Source: Knufia peltigerae
Taxonomy: Eukaryota; Ascomycota; Eurotiomycetes; Chaetothyriales; Trichomeriaceae
Assembly: GCA_030247855.1 (NCBI GenBank)
Contig: JAPDRN010000156.1
Span: 1 to 64,000, forward strand
Direction of reading: 5' to 3'
Length of the DNA stretch: 64,000 bases
Shown here: positions 44,513-54,526 of the stretch, in pieces
How the letters are laid out: each line of letters begins with the position of its first letter
Position numbering within the stretch: the stretch's first letter is position 1
Made by a program: the position numbers and the translations under genes
Notes under the pieces: model-generated
What the model was told of the DNA's origin: nothing
What the model saw: only the letters and a program-made list of their open reading frames with translations
The model's database searches: none

Positions 44513-45960
44513 ATGCCTATGACAAAGTTCAAGACGCCTGAGAAGTATGCCTACCTCACAGGCTTCGGTCAATATCAGGAGTTGGTATTCCTACTAATCA
44601 TGTCTACGAATGCCATCAGGCTTATGAGGATTCTAGATCAGAGGCAATCAAGGGAGCACTGCCCATAGCTCAAAATACCCCGCAAAGGCCGCCCTATGGG
44701 TTGTATACCGAAAGGATCACTGGTTGCCCTTTCATTTCTCCACGTAACGACAACCATCAAACATGGCTGTACAGGATCATGCCCAGTGCACATCAGCGCC
44801 CATTCGAGCCAGAGCCGGAAGAGCAGTTTGCTCACAGCCGGTTCGGCCAAAAACTCAACTACACCCCGACGCAATTGCGTTGGAGCCCCTTTGACATTGA
44901 CGAGTCCTTGGATTGGATACACTCCATGCGGTTGCTTGGAGGAGCTGGCGATCCTGCGACACGCTCGGGAGTGGGCTTCTTCATTTTTACAGCTGGACAG
45001 TCCATGGACCCAAAAACCGCCTACTTTTCCGCGGACGGTGACCTTCTGATCATCCTGCAGCAGGGCGTACTGGACATTCGAACAGAGCTGGGCCACCTAC
45101 TTGTCCGTCCCAAGGAGATTTGTGTCATTCCTCGTGGCATTCGCTACAACGTAACGCTCCCAGACGGCCCCGTTCGTGGTTATGCATTTGAGCTCTTCCA
45201 GGGTAATTTTACTCTCCCAGATCTCGGTCCTTTAGGATCATTCGGTCTGGCCAATGCCCGGGATTTCCAGATTCCCGAAGCAGCATTCGATGAAGACACA
45301 ACACACGAGTACAGGATCGTTGCCAAATTTAATGATCGGCTATTCTCCTCAGTCCAAGATCATACACCGTTCGATATCGTTGCCTGGCATGGCTCGTATT
45401 ATCCCTACAAGTACGACTTAGGACGCTTCATGACCATTGGTAGTGTTTCGTACGATCACCCTGATCCCTCCATCTTCACCTTCCTCACATCGTCCGAGCA
45501 GGTCTTCGAGATGGCCATCTTCCCACCTAGGTGGCTGGCCATGGAGAACACCATGCGACCTCCTTGGTATCACCGCAATACCATGGCAGAATACATGGGC
45601 TTGATCGAAGGAGAGTACGACGGGCGTACGGACGGCGGTTTCCGAGCCGGTGGCGCGAGCTTACATACGGTGATGGGTGCCCACGGCCCTGACAGCGAGA
45701 CCCACCGTAAGGCTTCGGTGGCTGAGCTACATCCTCAGAAAGTGGGTGAGGGCAGTTTGGCTTTTGTGGTGGAAACACCAATGCTACTTGGCCTGAGTGA
45801 CTGGGCAATGAAAGGCTGTGGGAAAAGACAGGAGAACTACAATGCCCAAACGTGGTTGGGTCTCAAGCCTCATTATGAGTTTCCAGCCTCGGCGAAGAGA
45901 AAGAGCACTCTCCTGAAAGATGTTGTTGACATGGACGTGAACGGGTATCATCAATCTTAG
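44513..45960 (+). CDS. hmgA: Homogentisate 1,2-dioxygenase
   Basis: Opens the homogentisate ring to maleylacetoacetate, using non-haem Fe(II) and O2. Two exons, 44513-44580 and 44637-45960, give 463 residues; the junction gives YLTGFGQYQESEAIKGALP, which fits the family's N-terminus without a gap (an alternative 35-nt intron would insert extra residues). Seen: RPPYGLYTERITG, the catalytic-base region YDHPDPSIF, and the iron ligands in PPWYHRN (His), AEYMGL (Glu) and GAHGPD (His). All key residues are kept, so the enzyme should be active. The intron has a TACTAAT branch-like site and a GTTGGT donor. It follows the cluster regulator on the same strand and would act directly after the CYP504-type P450. 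It may be the organism's only copy or a cluster-specific paralogue. Confidence 0.92.
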
Positions 45961-46281
45961 GATTTCCAAGTAGTATTTGTTCCATCGTCTATTCGATTAT
46001 CAAGAAAGAGAGAGGCATTCCTTGTTATCTGGAGTTATGATTGATGGTTCAACAGTCATGACTCGCATGCTGCCTATCGTGTTGTTGCCTGAGCAATGCG
46101 GTCTAGACTACTTCTTCGCTCGTTTTAGATTGACTTCTCTCTACGTCTATCTCCCAGTGTAGAGAGAAAAGGACACGACCTCAGCTTTGGCCCAAGACTC
46201 TCCTCGATAAAGCTCTACAATGTTCCCCACTCATTCCACTGTACAGTCGGCTCACAACAACCATTCACATATATCCGTACT
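45961..46281. other. Convergent intergenic region
   Basis: About 320 bases between the dioxygenase and the first MFS gene. Nothing recognised. Confidence 0.5.
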
Positions 46282-48016
46282 CTACACAGCAGTGACAGCC
46301 TCAGCGGGGCCAGCAACAATGTTGAACTGGACGAGGGCCACTAGAGTGCTGGCGGCGACACCAACGACTGCCGCCATGACTCCTCCAGCGCCTCCGAAAC
46401 CAAGAGAGCTGAACATTCGCGGGAAATAGAATGGACCGATCTGTTTAACAGGCCCGTCAGTGGCAGTCACTCAATCTCTGGGGGAAAGGAGGGAGTTTCA
46501 GCAAAACTGACAAAGGCCCATAACTGTCTGACAAGGTTGATTACCAGACCGGTATCAGCCGACCGGATGGGATCAACGTCAATGGCGTAGGTAACTAGTA
46601 CCGTGGTGATCACCTGGCAGCCGAATGAAGCGATGGCAGCACCGATACTGGGGGAGACAATCCAGTGTCCTTCACGAGCTTGCTGAGTCTTTACGCCCCA
46701 TAGCACCAAGCCAACAACGACAAGGACGATTCCGGGATATGAGAGCCACAATCTGTCCTCGATGACCCGGTTCCCCCCTCTTTTGGATATCCTCCATGTC
46801 ATCCAACGATCGGAGCCGAAGCCACCTAGGAGTTCTCCAAGTACAAGACCAACCATGATGGCGATAAATTGGAGGCCAATTCCTTCAGAGTCGAGGTGAA
46901 ACTTCTCGCCAGCCACCTGCGGCACTGTAAGACAGATGGCCACATTTGCATACGCAAAGACGATCGCGTATGCGCAGATTGGTAGAATGATCCGAGGTGC
47001 AGAGAAGAATAGCGTGAGAGGTCGGAGGAAAGTCTTCCAGCTCCAGGGTTTTCGGAGATCGACGGGACAAAATTTCATAAAGTCGAGTTGAGAAGGCTGA
47101 GAAGGCACAACATGGCCACAAGAAGCCGGTCGTCGGCATCCTCGTCGATAGTAGTTACGCTCGTATTTTGTCTCCGGGCAGAAAAGGACGTAGGAAAGAA
47201 AGAGCCCGAAACAGGTCAACGCCATGACACCATACACCCAGCGCAGACCGGCGAACTTGGTCACGAAACCGAGTATGAACGGACCGGCCGGGGCACCGAT
47301 GGTGAAGAAGAGCTTCCAGATGCCGGTCTTGGTTCCTCTTTCATGGACGAAAAACAGCTCCGTCACGATGATCCCTCCCAACGCGGTTGGCGGGGCGATG
47401 AACAAGGCCGTCAGGACCCGCGTGGCCATCTGGGTCCCGTACGTTTCGCAGAAAACTCCGCCCACGTTGCAGATGGCAGCTCCGAATGCTGACAGTAGAA
47501 GGCTGGGACGTCGACCGATGCGGTCCATGAGCGGCAGCCAGAGAAAAGGCACCACGGAGTATATTGCTATCTAGCCAGGCAGGTACAAAATTTATCAGCA
47601 TCAACCACCACCCGCCAATGCTGTTGGCTCCATTACGGTATCATCAGCAATTGTTCTTGTACGGAGGAACTCACCGAGACCGACGCCAGATATGTCGATG
47701 CGGTCAACGACACGCCGTACTTCTTGGCCATCAGGGGCAGAGCAGGCACAAGGCCAGCCGCCACGTATCCCGCCATCATGCCGTGGAAGGCGAACAGAGC
47801 AAGGAATAGGTTCTTCCTCCATGATGGCCAGTTGAACGGGTCCAGGGGATCCATCGACGGCAAAGGCTCTAGTTCAACCGTGCCATGGCGCTGAATCAGA
47901 TACTCAACGTGGGCAGGGTCAAGGCTGCCGACTGCATCTTCCTGCTGCTGGATCTCGACTTGGCTTCTTCGGCTGGGGCCAACAATGGTATCGCCGTACC
48001 CCTTTTCTGAATCCAT
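46282..48016 (-). CDS. MFS transporter (DHA1/Hol1-like)
   Basis: Three exons, 48016-47675, 47570-46512 and 46440-46282, give 519 residues with about twelve membrane helices. The order is a cytosolic N-terminus, DPFNWPSWRKNLFLALFAFHG leading into helix 1, LPLMDRIGRRPSLLL (the MFS loop 2-3 motif D-R-x-G-R-R), a central cytosolic loop, and a last helix pair ending in GPFYFPRMFSSLGFGGAGG. The LDPFNWPxWRK signature before helix 1 is shared by fungal drug:H+ antiporter-like carriers of the DHA1/Hol1 group. Substrate and direction cannot be told; as a cluster member it could export or import an aromatic acid. Divergent from the ABM-like gene. Confidence 0.82.
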
Positions 48017-48584
48017 GAGTATGTTGAGTGGGGCCTTTCTTTCGGCCCAAGAGCAAATAAAAACAAATGATCAAAGTTCGGGATGATTTCTTAAGACTTT
48101 CCAGATGGTCTTGAAACTTGATATCAACCTTGAGAACGTCCACTGTCCGAAGTTGTCCTAATAACACTCTTCCAGATCCACCAAATGCTATGGGGCTTTC
48201 TCGTACATTGTCATCATGGCGGTGGTTCTCCTGCTCGGGACTCAAAGCCGTGTCATGAGCAGCGTGCCATCATTCTCTGACTCGGAAAAGGAATAAACGC
48301 TCTCTACATGCAAAAAACTTGCACCCACGGTAAGCGTCAAGCTCTCAAGCCGGTAAGGAAAGGCTCCATCACGGCTTCCAGACCGCTAACACAATATTCC
48401 GAGCTGTAATTCCTCTCTGCAAATACTTCTATAAAGAAGGGGAAGACAAGACTGCCTAGTCCGGGCGACGAGTCTGCACCAAGTCCCAAAAGAAAGCCTA
48501 TCGGTGTGTGACCTGAAATTCCTCCCATCTAAACCATCTACAGGGTCGCGTCAACCTTGGGACAAGACAAACCCCCGGAAAGAA
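48017..48584. promoter_or_regulatory. Bidirectional promoter MFS / ABM-like gene
   Basis: About 570 bases between divergent cluster genes. The ABM-like frame is open from 48504, but the conserved part begins after the ATG at 48585. No factor site identified. Confidence 0.35.
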
Positions 48585-49250
48585 ATGTCCTCGATTCCGG
48601 TCACCGAGATCTTGTATCTCGATGTTGACCCTAAAAGTGACCTGAGGGATGCCGATTCGGACGCGGGACGTGTCTGGAGGGAGATGCTGGAGTTGGCCAG
48701 GACGTCCCCAGGGTTCCGAGACCAATACTGGGGTCGTGGCCACGAATTTCCGGAGAAGGTTCGCCTCCATATTGTGCGCGACACACTCGAACAGCACCGG
48801 GATTTCAAGAATTCCGAGAGTGGGCAAATGTTTTTTACATTGGCCGGAAAGCTGGTTCGGGACGACTCTGCCCCCGTGGTCGTCCGGCACGTTCTACTGC
48901 ACGACACGGAGCTCAACGACGGTCGCCGTTTGGCCCGTGAAGCTCCCATCACCGGCTCGGCGCTGTACGTGAACAGCGACGACGTCTTCCACGACTACGT
49001 GTGGCCCCTGTGGACACACATCGTCCGCCACGCGCCGGGGAACCAGGGCGTGGCCGGTGGCAGGGTCCTGGACCACGAGAGCGGTCGTGACGCTTACCTG
49101 GTGTACGTGGGTTGGGAGACGAACGATGACCACCAAAGGTTCCGGCAGAGTCCTCTGTGTGCGGACCGCCGAGTCATCTTGAAAATGGGCAACGATGCGC
49201 AGGAGGAGTACTATCATGTCGTATTTGAGAAAAAGGAGCAGATGAAATGA
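48585..49250 (+). CDS. Tandem dimeric alpha-beta-barrel (ABM-like) protein
   Basis: Intronless, 221 residues from the ATG at 48585. The protein looks internally duplicated: HIVRDTLEQHRDFKNS in the first half lines up with VGWETNDDHQRFRQS in the second, and each is preceded by a W-rich helix (VWREMLELA; VWPLWTHIV) and a short Gly-containing turn. That is the layout of a tandem ferredoxin-like alpha+beta barrel, as in antibiotic-biosynthesis-monooxygenase (ABM) and EthD-type proteins, which act on polycyclic or quinoid aromatics or isomerise lactones. There are no cofactor motifs. A role in handling a reactive ring intermediate is inference from the setting. Confidence 0.6.
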   Translation: MSSIPVTEILYLDVDPKSDLRDADSDAGRVWREMLELARTSPGFRDQYWGRGHEFPEKVRLHIVRDTLEQHRDFKNSESGQMFFTLAGKLVRDDSAPVVVRHVLLHDTELNDGRRLAREAPITGSALYVNSDDVFHDYVWPLWTHIVRHAPGNQGVAGGRVLDHESGRDAYLVYVGWETNDDHQRFRQSPLCADRRVILKMGNDAQEEYYHVVFEKKEQMK

Positions 49251-49377
49251 CCGAGGTGTTGGTCTTACGCCGTTTATCCTCGTATACAGAAATTTACCAT
49301 CTCTTCTCACAAAGACACGGAGAAACAAAAAGATTGGTCACCATCTACTTACTACCGCCTAAGGTAGTAGTCACCCA

Positions 49378-50385
49378 TTATAACTTTAACAGTTTTTTTG
49401 CATTGCCACCCACAAACATCTCAAGCTCATCTTGGCTGAAGATACCGCTCTCCGCGACCTCCTCGATGAATTGCCAACCCCGGGCACTCGGTTCGAAGGG
49501 ACTGTCCACGGAATACATGACCCTCTCCAAAGGAGTAACTTTGAGCAACATCTCCAACGTTCTTACGCTGAAGATGCCACTCGTCGTGACCCAGATGTTT
49601 TTCTCCCACACGTCCCTGAACTTGCCCACCACGCCGCCGCGTTTGAAGAACTTGAGCCTGTCGATCCGGTCGATCATCATGGGGATCATCTCACCCATGT
49701 GGCCGATCACGATGCGCAGGTTGGGGTGCCTCTGGAAAAGACCGGCCGCGTACAGCTTGACGACGTGCAGACCGAGCTCCTCGTGCCAACCCCAGGCGCC
49801 GGTCATCAACCCCTCGGCCGTCGCCTGTTTGTAGTTGCCCTCGAACCTCGACCGCATCAGTTCGTCACTCGCGGGCGACGGGTGTATGTAGATTGGCACG
49901 TCCAGCTTCTCGGCCGTGGCGAAGACGACCCAGTACTTTTCGTCGTCGTAGTGCGTCATGCCGCTGTCGGGGAGGTGGCTGTCGATCATGGCGCCGACGA
50001 GCCCGAGTTTCGTGACGGCCCGCTCGAGCTCCGCGGCCGCCCGGCCGGGGTATTTCATGGCCAGAGCCGCGAAGCCGGCGAGTCGCCCGTGGGAGCCGCG
50101 CACGACCTCGGCCGTCTCATCGTTGGCCTTGGAGCACCCTTCGGGGTCCTCGTTGCCCACCCCCGGGAGTTGGGAGAGCACCTGGATGGAGACGTGGCCC
50201 TCGTCCATGTCGGCCAGGCGACGCGTCGACTTGTCCAACAGACGTGCGCGCATGTCGGGAAAAGTCTTCCATATCTCGGTGTAGAATGGCGTTTCGTCGC
50301 CGACACCGAGAAAGGTGCAGTGCTCTTCGAGCGTGACGACAGAGGTGGGGAGACGTGGTGGTGCGGGCGTACTCCCTGGCGGCAT
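49378..50385 (-). CDS. Amidohydrolase-fold decarboxylase (resorcylate/dihydroxybenzoate decarboxylase type)
   Basis: Intronless, 335 residues; the frame opens 25 codons further up, but family sequence starts soon after MPPGSTPAP. Zn- or Mn-dependent non-oxidative decarboxylase of hydroxybenzoates in the amidohydrolase_2 family. Seen: VTLEEH (first metal ligands Glu and His), IQVLSQLPGVGN, LDVPIYIHPSPASDEL (metal His), VIGHMGEMIPMM (catalytic His), NIWVTTSGIFSVRTLEMLL and VMYSVDSPFEPSARGW (catalytic Asp). The fourth block usually reads VDYPFE; Ser replaces the Tyr beside the catalytic Asp, which may change substrate choice. The ending GGNAKKLLKL is canonical. Activity on 2,3-dihydroxybenzoate, gamma-resorcylate or salicylate is plausible; not distinguishable here. 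Confidence 0.85.
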   Translation of the reverse strand: MPPGSTPAPPRLPTSVVTLEEHCTFLGVGDETPFYTEIWKTFPDMRARLLDKSTRRLADMDEGHVSIQVLSQLPGVGNEDPEGCSKANDETAEVVRGSHGRLAGFAALAMKYPGRAAAELERAVTKLGLVGAMIDSHLPDSGMTHYDDEKYWVVFATAEKLDVPIYIHPSPASDELMRSRFEGNYKQATAEGLMTGAWGWHEELGLHVVKLYAAGLFQRHPNLRIVIGHMGEMIPMMIDRIDRLKFFKRGGVVGKFRDVWEKNIWVTTSGIFSVRTLEMLLKVTPLERVMYSVDSPFEPSARGWQFIEEVAESGIFSQDELEMFVGGNAKKLLKL

Positions 50386-51120
50386 GGTCTCTCGGATTGG
50401 TTTGTTTTGTTTTTGCTGTTGGCGTAAGATCGTTGGTAACCCTTCCTTATTACAAATCAACAGGGCCGTATTTGTTGAATCGAGGGGAAGGACGTGTCAC
50501 AGGATTTGGCCCGGGTACTTTATGCGCCGATTCAAGTCCAGAAGATACGTCGCCAGTGAGAACTTCTCACGTCCTTTTGTGCTGCTCACACTCAACAGTC
50601 AACGGCCTCCCGATCGGGGCTAAAGAGTCATACGTTGTCGATCAAGACGTCCGAAGATCGGTGTGTGTCACGAGCAGAACGGAGCTATCGAGACACTTCA
50701 TAAAAAATCGACATACTGGGGGCATTCGTGTGATGGTGTGAGAGATCCCGTTCAAGGCTCCCACCTTCTATTCCGACCATGTGGGGACTTCCCCCTTCTT
50801 CGAGGAACAATGTTCCGACTAAGTGACTTGGCGGGGTTGCGCGCGGAGAGGAATCGAATGCGCTCCGGGGTCTCTACACTCCGTAAACGATCTTCGAGGT
50901 CTGGATTGCGGTGGAGCCATGCATTATCTTTAGTTGACCCCGGGGCTCCGGGTTGGGGAGCAGTAACACAAGCGAGATCCGGGGGCCACACTTCATCTAC
51001 ACTGTAGAGAATATAAATCAGCTACAGAAAAGAAATATAAAGCATCAGGAACCGCCCGCTGTGCCCAAAGTGTACCCTCTTCGACCAGGTTTGAAAAAAG
51101 CTTTTCTTTCACCCACCAAG
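50386..51120. promoter_or_regulatory. Divergent region decarboxylase / MFS
   Basis: 735 bases between two divergent cluster genes. Several short frames but no gene. Probably holds both promoters. Confidence 0.4.
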
Positions 51121-53063
51121 ATGGAGCACGGAGTCATTGACACCAAATTGAGCTCTGAGGCCCGTTACGAAGACGTGGAGCTGGCGCCCAAAGATGCCTT
51201 CGGCGATTCTTCTCCTGCTGCCACGTCCTCTGATGAACTCCCTGGGATCGTCGAGAAGAAGGTCCTCCGCAAACAAGATTTTACCATTGTTCCCCTGCTA
51301 GCAGGGTGTACCTTTTTTGTATTCTTGGTATGAGCAGCTTATATACAGCACACCCTCCTCCACATCGTCGATGATGATAAACCAAGGAGGGCTGACACTC
51401 CCGTGTAGGACCGGGCAGCTCTCGGCAATGCCAGGTTGATGAATTTCCAGAAGGACTTACATCTCAGTAACCAAGAGTTCTTCAACTGTCTGATGATCAT
51501 CTGTGAGTTGTTGGGACGACGCCCTCGTTTGAATTATGAATAACGGACCGAAGCTTTGCTGACATCCCGCCGCCGCAGACGTGGGTTATATGAGCTTCGA
51601 ACTGCCCGCCACGCTCAGCATCCGCGTGTTCCGTCCGAATTGGGTTTACGGAGGAGCCGTTGTCTTCTTCGGTCTTTGCGCCCTGTTGACGAGCGAAGCT
51701 AGGAGCTATGCTTCCGTGATGGTGCTCCGCCTCCTTCTTGGATTTGGGGAGTCAGTCATTCAAACCGGCTTCGTCTACCTCTCTTTGTGGTATACGAACA
51801 AGGAGCTCACCACCCGGTGCGGTATGTGGTTGTTGTTGCACAAAACATACACTCTTTCCCAACTTGCAAAGCATCGTTGTAAACTAACGACATTTTCTTT
51901 ATGCCCAATACAATAGCATTCTGGTTCGGCACGACACCCTTGGCCGGCATGTTTTCTGGTCTCATTGCGTACGGAACCCAGAGAAATCTGGAGGGCAAGC
52001 TCGGAAAATACTCATGGGAATGGTACTATATCATTGAAGGTTGCCTGACCATCTTTTGGGGCCTCTTGGTTGTCGCCCTCCTACCAAAAGTGCCTGAACT
52101 TGTGGGCAAACGTGGAAGTTGGCTCTTCCGTTCCGAAGCCGAGCGATCAATGGTGATGCAACGGACTATACGGGGTGAGTAGTCAAACCAATCTTCCCTG
52201 TTCGACAAAGACTTCCATCACAACGCCGACAACGCACAGTTGCTAACAACCATTATTAAAGCCAACAATGTACCTGATGCAAAGCCTCGTCTTGACCAGA
52301 TCTGGAAAAGTCTCAAAGACCCCAAGACATGGCTGGGAGGTCTGGCTATTGGAGCGGCGGCCTTGAACATTGCAGCCTTTAGTTCTTTCTTGCCAACCAT
52401 TGTCCACCAGTTTGGCTTTACGCCTCGTAAGTTTTCCGAGATGTTGACTGCTGCAGCGACGACGACATGTTTTATGAGACTGACCTTTTTTCTTTGGTTC
52501 ATACAGTCCACACACAGCTGATGTCTATGATCCCGTATGCATGTGCCGTCGTCAGCCTACCAACTGTATCGATCTTGTCGGACAGGTGGCAGAAGAGGAT
52601 GCTCCCCATGATGTGCTGTTTCAGTCTTATCATTGTGGGTTTCATCATAGTCCTCACCACCACCCGTCGGGACGCTGGCATGGTGGGCTGTAGCTTGATT
52701 GCCGCTGCCAGCTACCCATGCCTCGTCATGGGAGGCAGCTGGCAAATGTCCAGCCACGGTGGCTTCTCCAAACGTTCCACCCCCTGGGCCGTCAGTCAGC
52801 TCTTCATTCAGACCTGGAGCATCGTCGCCACACAGATCTACACACAGCCGCCGCACTTTTACAAGGGCCATGGAACTCTGCTTGGCCTGAACGCGGTAGG
52901 CATGCTGGCAACCTTCACCAAATACTGGATAATGAAGAAGTCCAATGCCAAGAAAGACCAGGTCGCGCGAGATTTTGCGGCAAGGGGTCAGCAGAACCCG
53001 GACAGTGACAAGACCTACGAGGAGTTGTGCGATGATCATCCGAATTTCAGATACGTTCTCTGA
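51121..53063 (+). CDS. MFS anion:cation symporter (Dal5/allantoate permease family)
   Basis: Six exons, 51121-51327, 51409-51502, 51579-51821, 51917-52174, 52262-52426 and 52507-53063, give 507 residues in frame. About twelve helices. Seen: EKKVLRKQDFTIVPLLAGCTFFVFLDRAALGNAR at the start (exon 1/2 join; the R-x-x-L-G-N-A-R motif is that of the ACS family), VMVLRLLLGFGESVIQTGF, LSLWYTNKELTTRCAFWFGT, and WEWYYIIEGCLTIFWG. These are the landmarks of fungal Dal5-like permeases, which take up small organic anions. The bacterial 4-hydroxyphenylacetate permease HpaX belongs to the same superfamily, so uptake of an aromatic acid fits the cluster, but the substrate is inferred. Divergent from the decarboxylase gene. 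Confidence 0.87.
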
Positions 53064-53536
53064 TTCTGACCGGGTCATGTGTAGACCCGACTTGGCAGGT
53101 AAAGCAAGCTCAGTTCTGGACGAAGAGAGTAGACAGCAACGTTGCCACTTGCCACACCTGCTCTGGTCGAACTGTTATGTGCCTTCGCATCTGAGTGTGG
53201 ACTTGGGGGAGGATGACAATATAGCCGCCGCGAAGTGTCCCCGGTTTCCAGTCTTTCTGAGACTGGATTTGTCTGGATTGTACATGCGAATAGCTGACCA
53301 GTGAGAAGAAATGCACGATATATTCACAAAAAAGTTCCAATTCCAAACTTGGAGGTTTTAAAAGATGAAGACAGCATGGTTACCACGTTCCGAAAGTGGG
53401 TGTTCTCAAGTCACCATGTCACCGAGGTAGTTTGGGGCAACATTTCACTCTTGCAGTCGTGGTAGTACGTTTTGCAGAAGAATAAGCCAGAATTGCTTTG
53501 CGCGAGGCCGAGGCCATCCTTGCCTGCTAAGCCAAC
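53064..53536. other. Convergent intergenic region
   Basis: About 470 bases with no recognisable gene. Confidence 0.5.
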
Positions 53537-54526
53537 CTATCTAAGGCCAGCAAGAGCCTTGCCGCCGGCTTTTCTGTCCAACTCTATACATTGAATCAAG
53601 CCGCATAATTCGAAAGCTTCTTCGACGCCCACTAGAGCTTTGGGCTCGCAGCCGCTCTTCTTCAACACTGCAAATGAGTCTCGGATGCCTTGGATTGCTC
53701 CACCGAATCCTGTGATGGGGAAGATGATGACTTTGAATCCCAGATCGGCTGCCTCGTCTACCGATATGACCGGTGTGACGCCTTTTGACACCATGTTTAG
53801 CAGACAAGGAGTGGCTCCCATTCGTCGGACAAAATCTGCCATCTCTTCCCTGGACGTCATCGCCTCAAGGAAGACAATATCGGCGCCAATCTCCGCAGCC
53901 CGGGATAGACGCGTACATGCTTCGTCAAATCCAAGGCTCTGCCTGGCGTCCGTCCTGGCGATGATCAAGATGTCCAAGCCTAGATCTGCTCGCGCATTGA
54001 CCGCTGCTTGGATTCGACTGTAAAAGACCTCTCGAGAAACAATTTCTTTCCCGAGTAAATGGCCACATCGTTTCTCCTGGACTTGATCTTCAATATGCAA
54101 TGCCGCGACGCCGGCGCGCGCGTACTTTGCAACCGTCCGTGCAATGGAAACAGGCCCGCCGTAGCCAGTATCCGCATCCGCGATCACGGGCGTCGTCGGA
54201 TCGATGTTTGCCAGCATTTCAGCCTGTTCGACCATGTCATGTTGAGTCGCAAGACCTAGATCGGCCCAGCCCAGCCGCGACATGGACGTTCCCGCTCCGG
54301 TCTGGATGTCATTCCTTGTTAGTCGAAGCTCGACAGTACAAAAATCTTGGTATGGTTCTGGCGGACGTACCATGTAGAGGGTGTCGAACCCCATATCGAG
54401 GGCGATTCGAGCTGATATGCCATCGTACACCCCAGGGGCGACCACAATTGCGTCGGGTCTTGCGAGTAGTTCTCGAAGCTTTTGGGTTGCGCGAGGGCGG
54501 TCATTAGATGTCATCGTAATGGTCAT
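53537..54526 (-). CDS. Isocitrate lyase/PEP mutase superfamily lyase
   Basis: Two exons, 54526-54371 and 54301-53537, give 306 residues; the intron removal restores LYMTGAGTSMSRLGWADLG, a family landmark. Seen: PVIADADTGYGG (metal-binding Asp pair), VAALHIEDQVQEKRCGHLLG with the catalytic KRCGH loop, LIIARTDARQSLGFDEA and FLEAMTSREEMADF. The superfamily splits C-C or P-C bonds; at ~300 residues with KRCGH it could be a 2-methylisocitrate lyase-like, dimethylmalate lyase-like or oxaloacetate acetylhydrolase-like enzyme. It is not the long isocitrate lyase of the glyoxylate cycle. The 69-nt intron is a multiple of three and lacks a stop, so unspliced messenger would encode a 23-residue insertion. 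It is the last gene of the cluster block. Confidence 0.83.
   Translation of the reverse strand: MTITMTSNDRPRATQKLRELLARPDAIVVAPGVYDGISARIALDMGFDTLYMVRPPEPYQDFCTVELRLTRNDIQTGAGTSMSRLGWADLGLATQHDMVEQAEMLANIDPTTPVIADADTGYGGPVSIARTVAKYARAGVAALHIEDQVQEKRCGHLLGKEIVSREVFYSRIQAAVNARADLGLDILIIARTDARQSLGFDEACTRLSRAAEIGADIVFLEAMTSREEMADFVRRMGATPCLLNMVSKGVTPVISVDEAADLGFKVIIFPITGFGGAIQGIRDSFAVLKKSGCEPKALVGVEEAFELCGLIQCIELDRKAGGKALAGLR

Noticed and set aside
44585..44619. 35-nt alternative intron in homogentisate dioxygenase
   Set aside because: Below the usual minimum intron length for fungi, and it would add residues absent from the family; the 56-nt intron at 44581-44636 gives a gap-free N-terminus.
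49432..50427. 331-codon plus-strand frame opposite the decarboxylase
   Set aside because: Same reason: an antisense shadow of a conserved gene, with no motif of its own.
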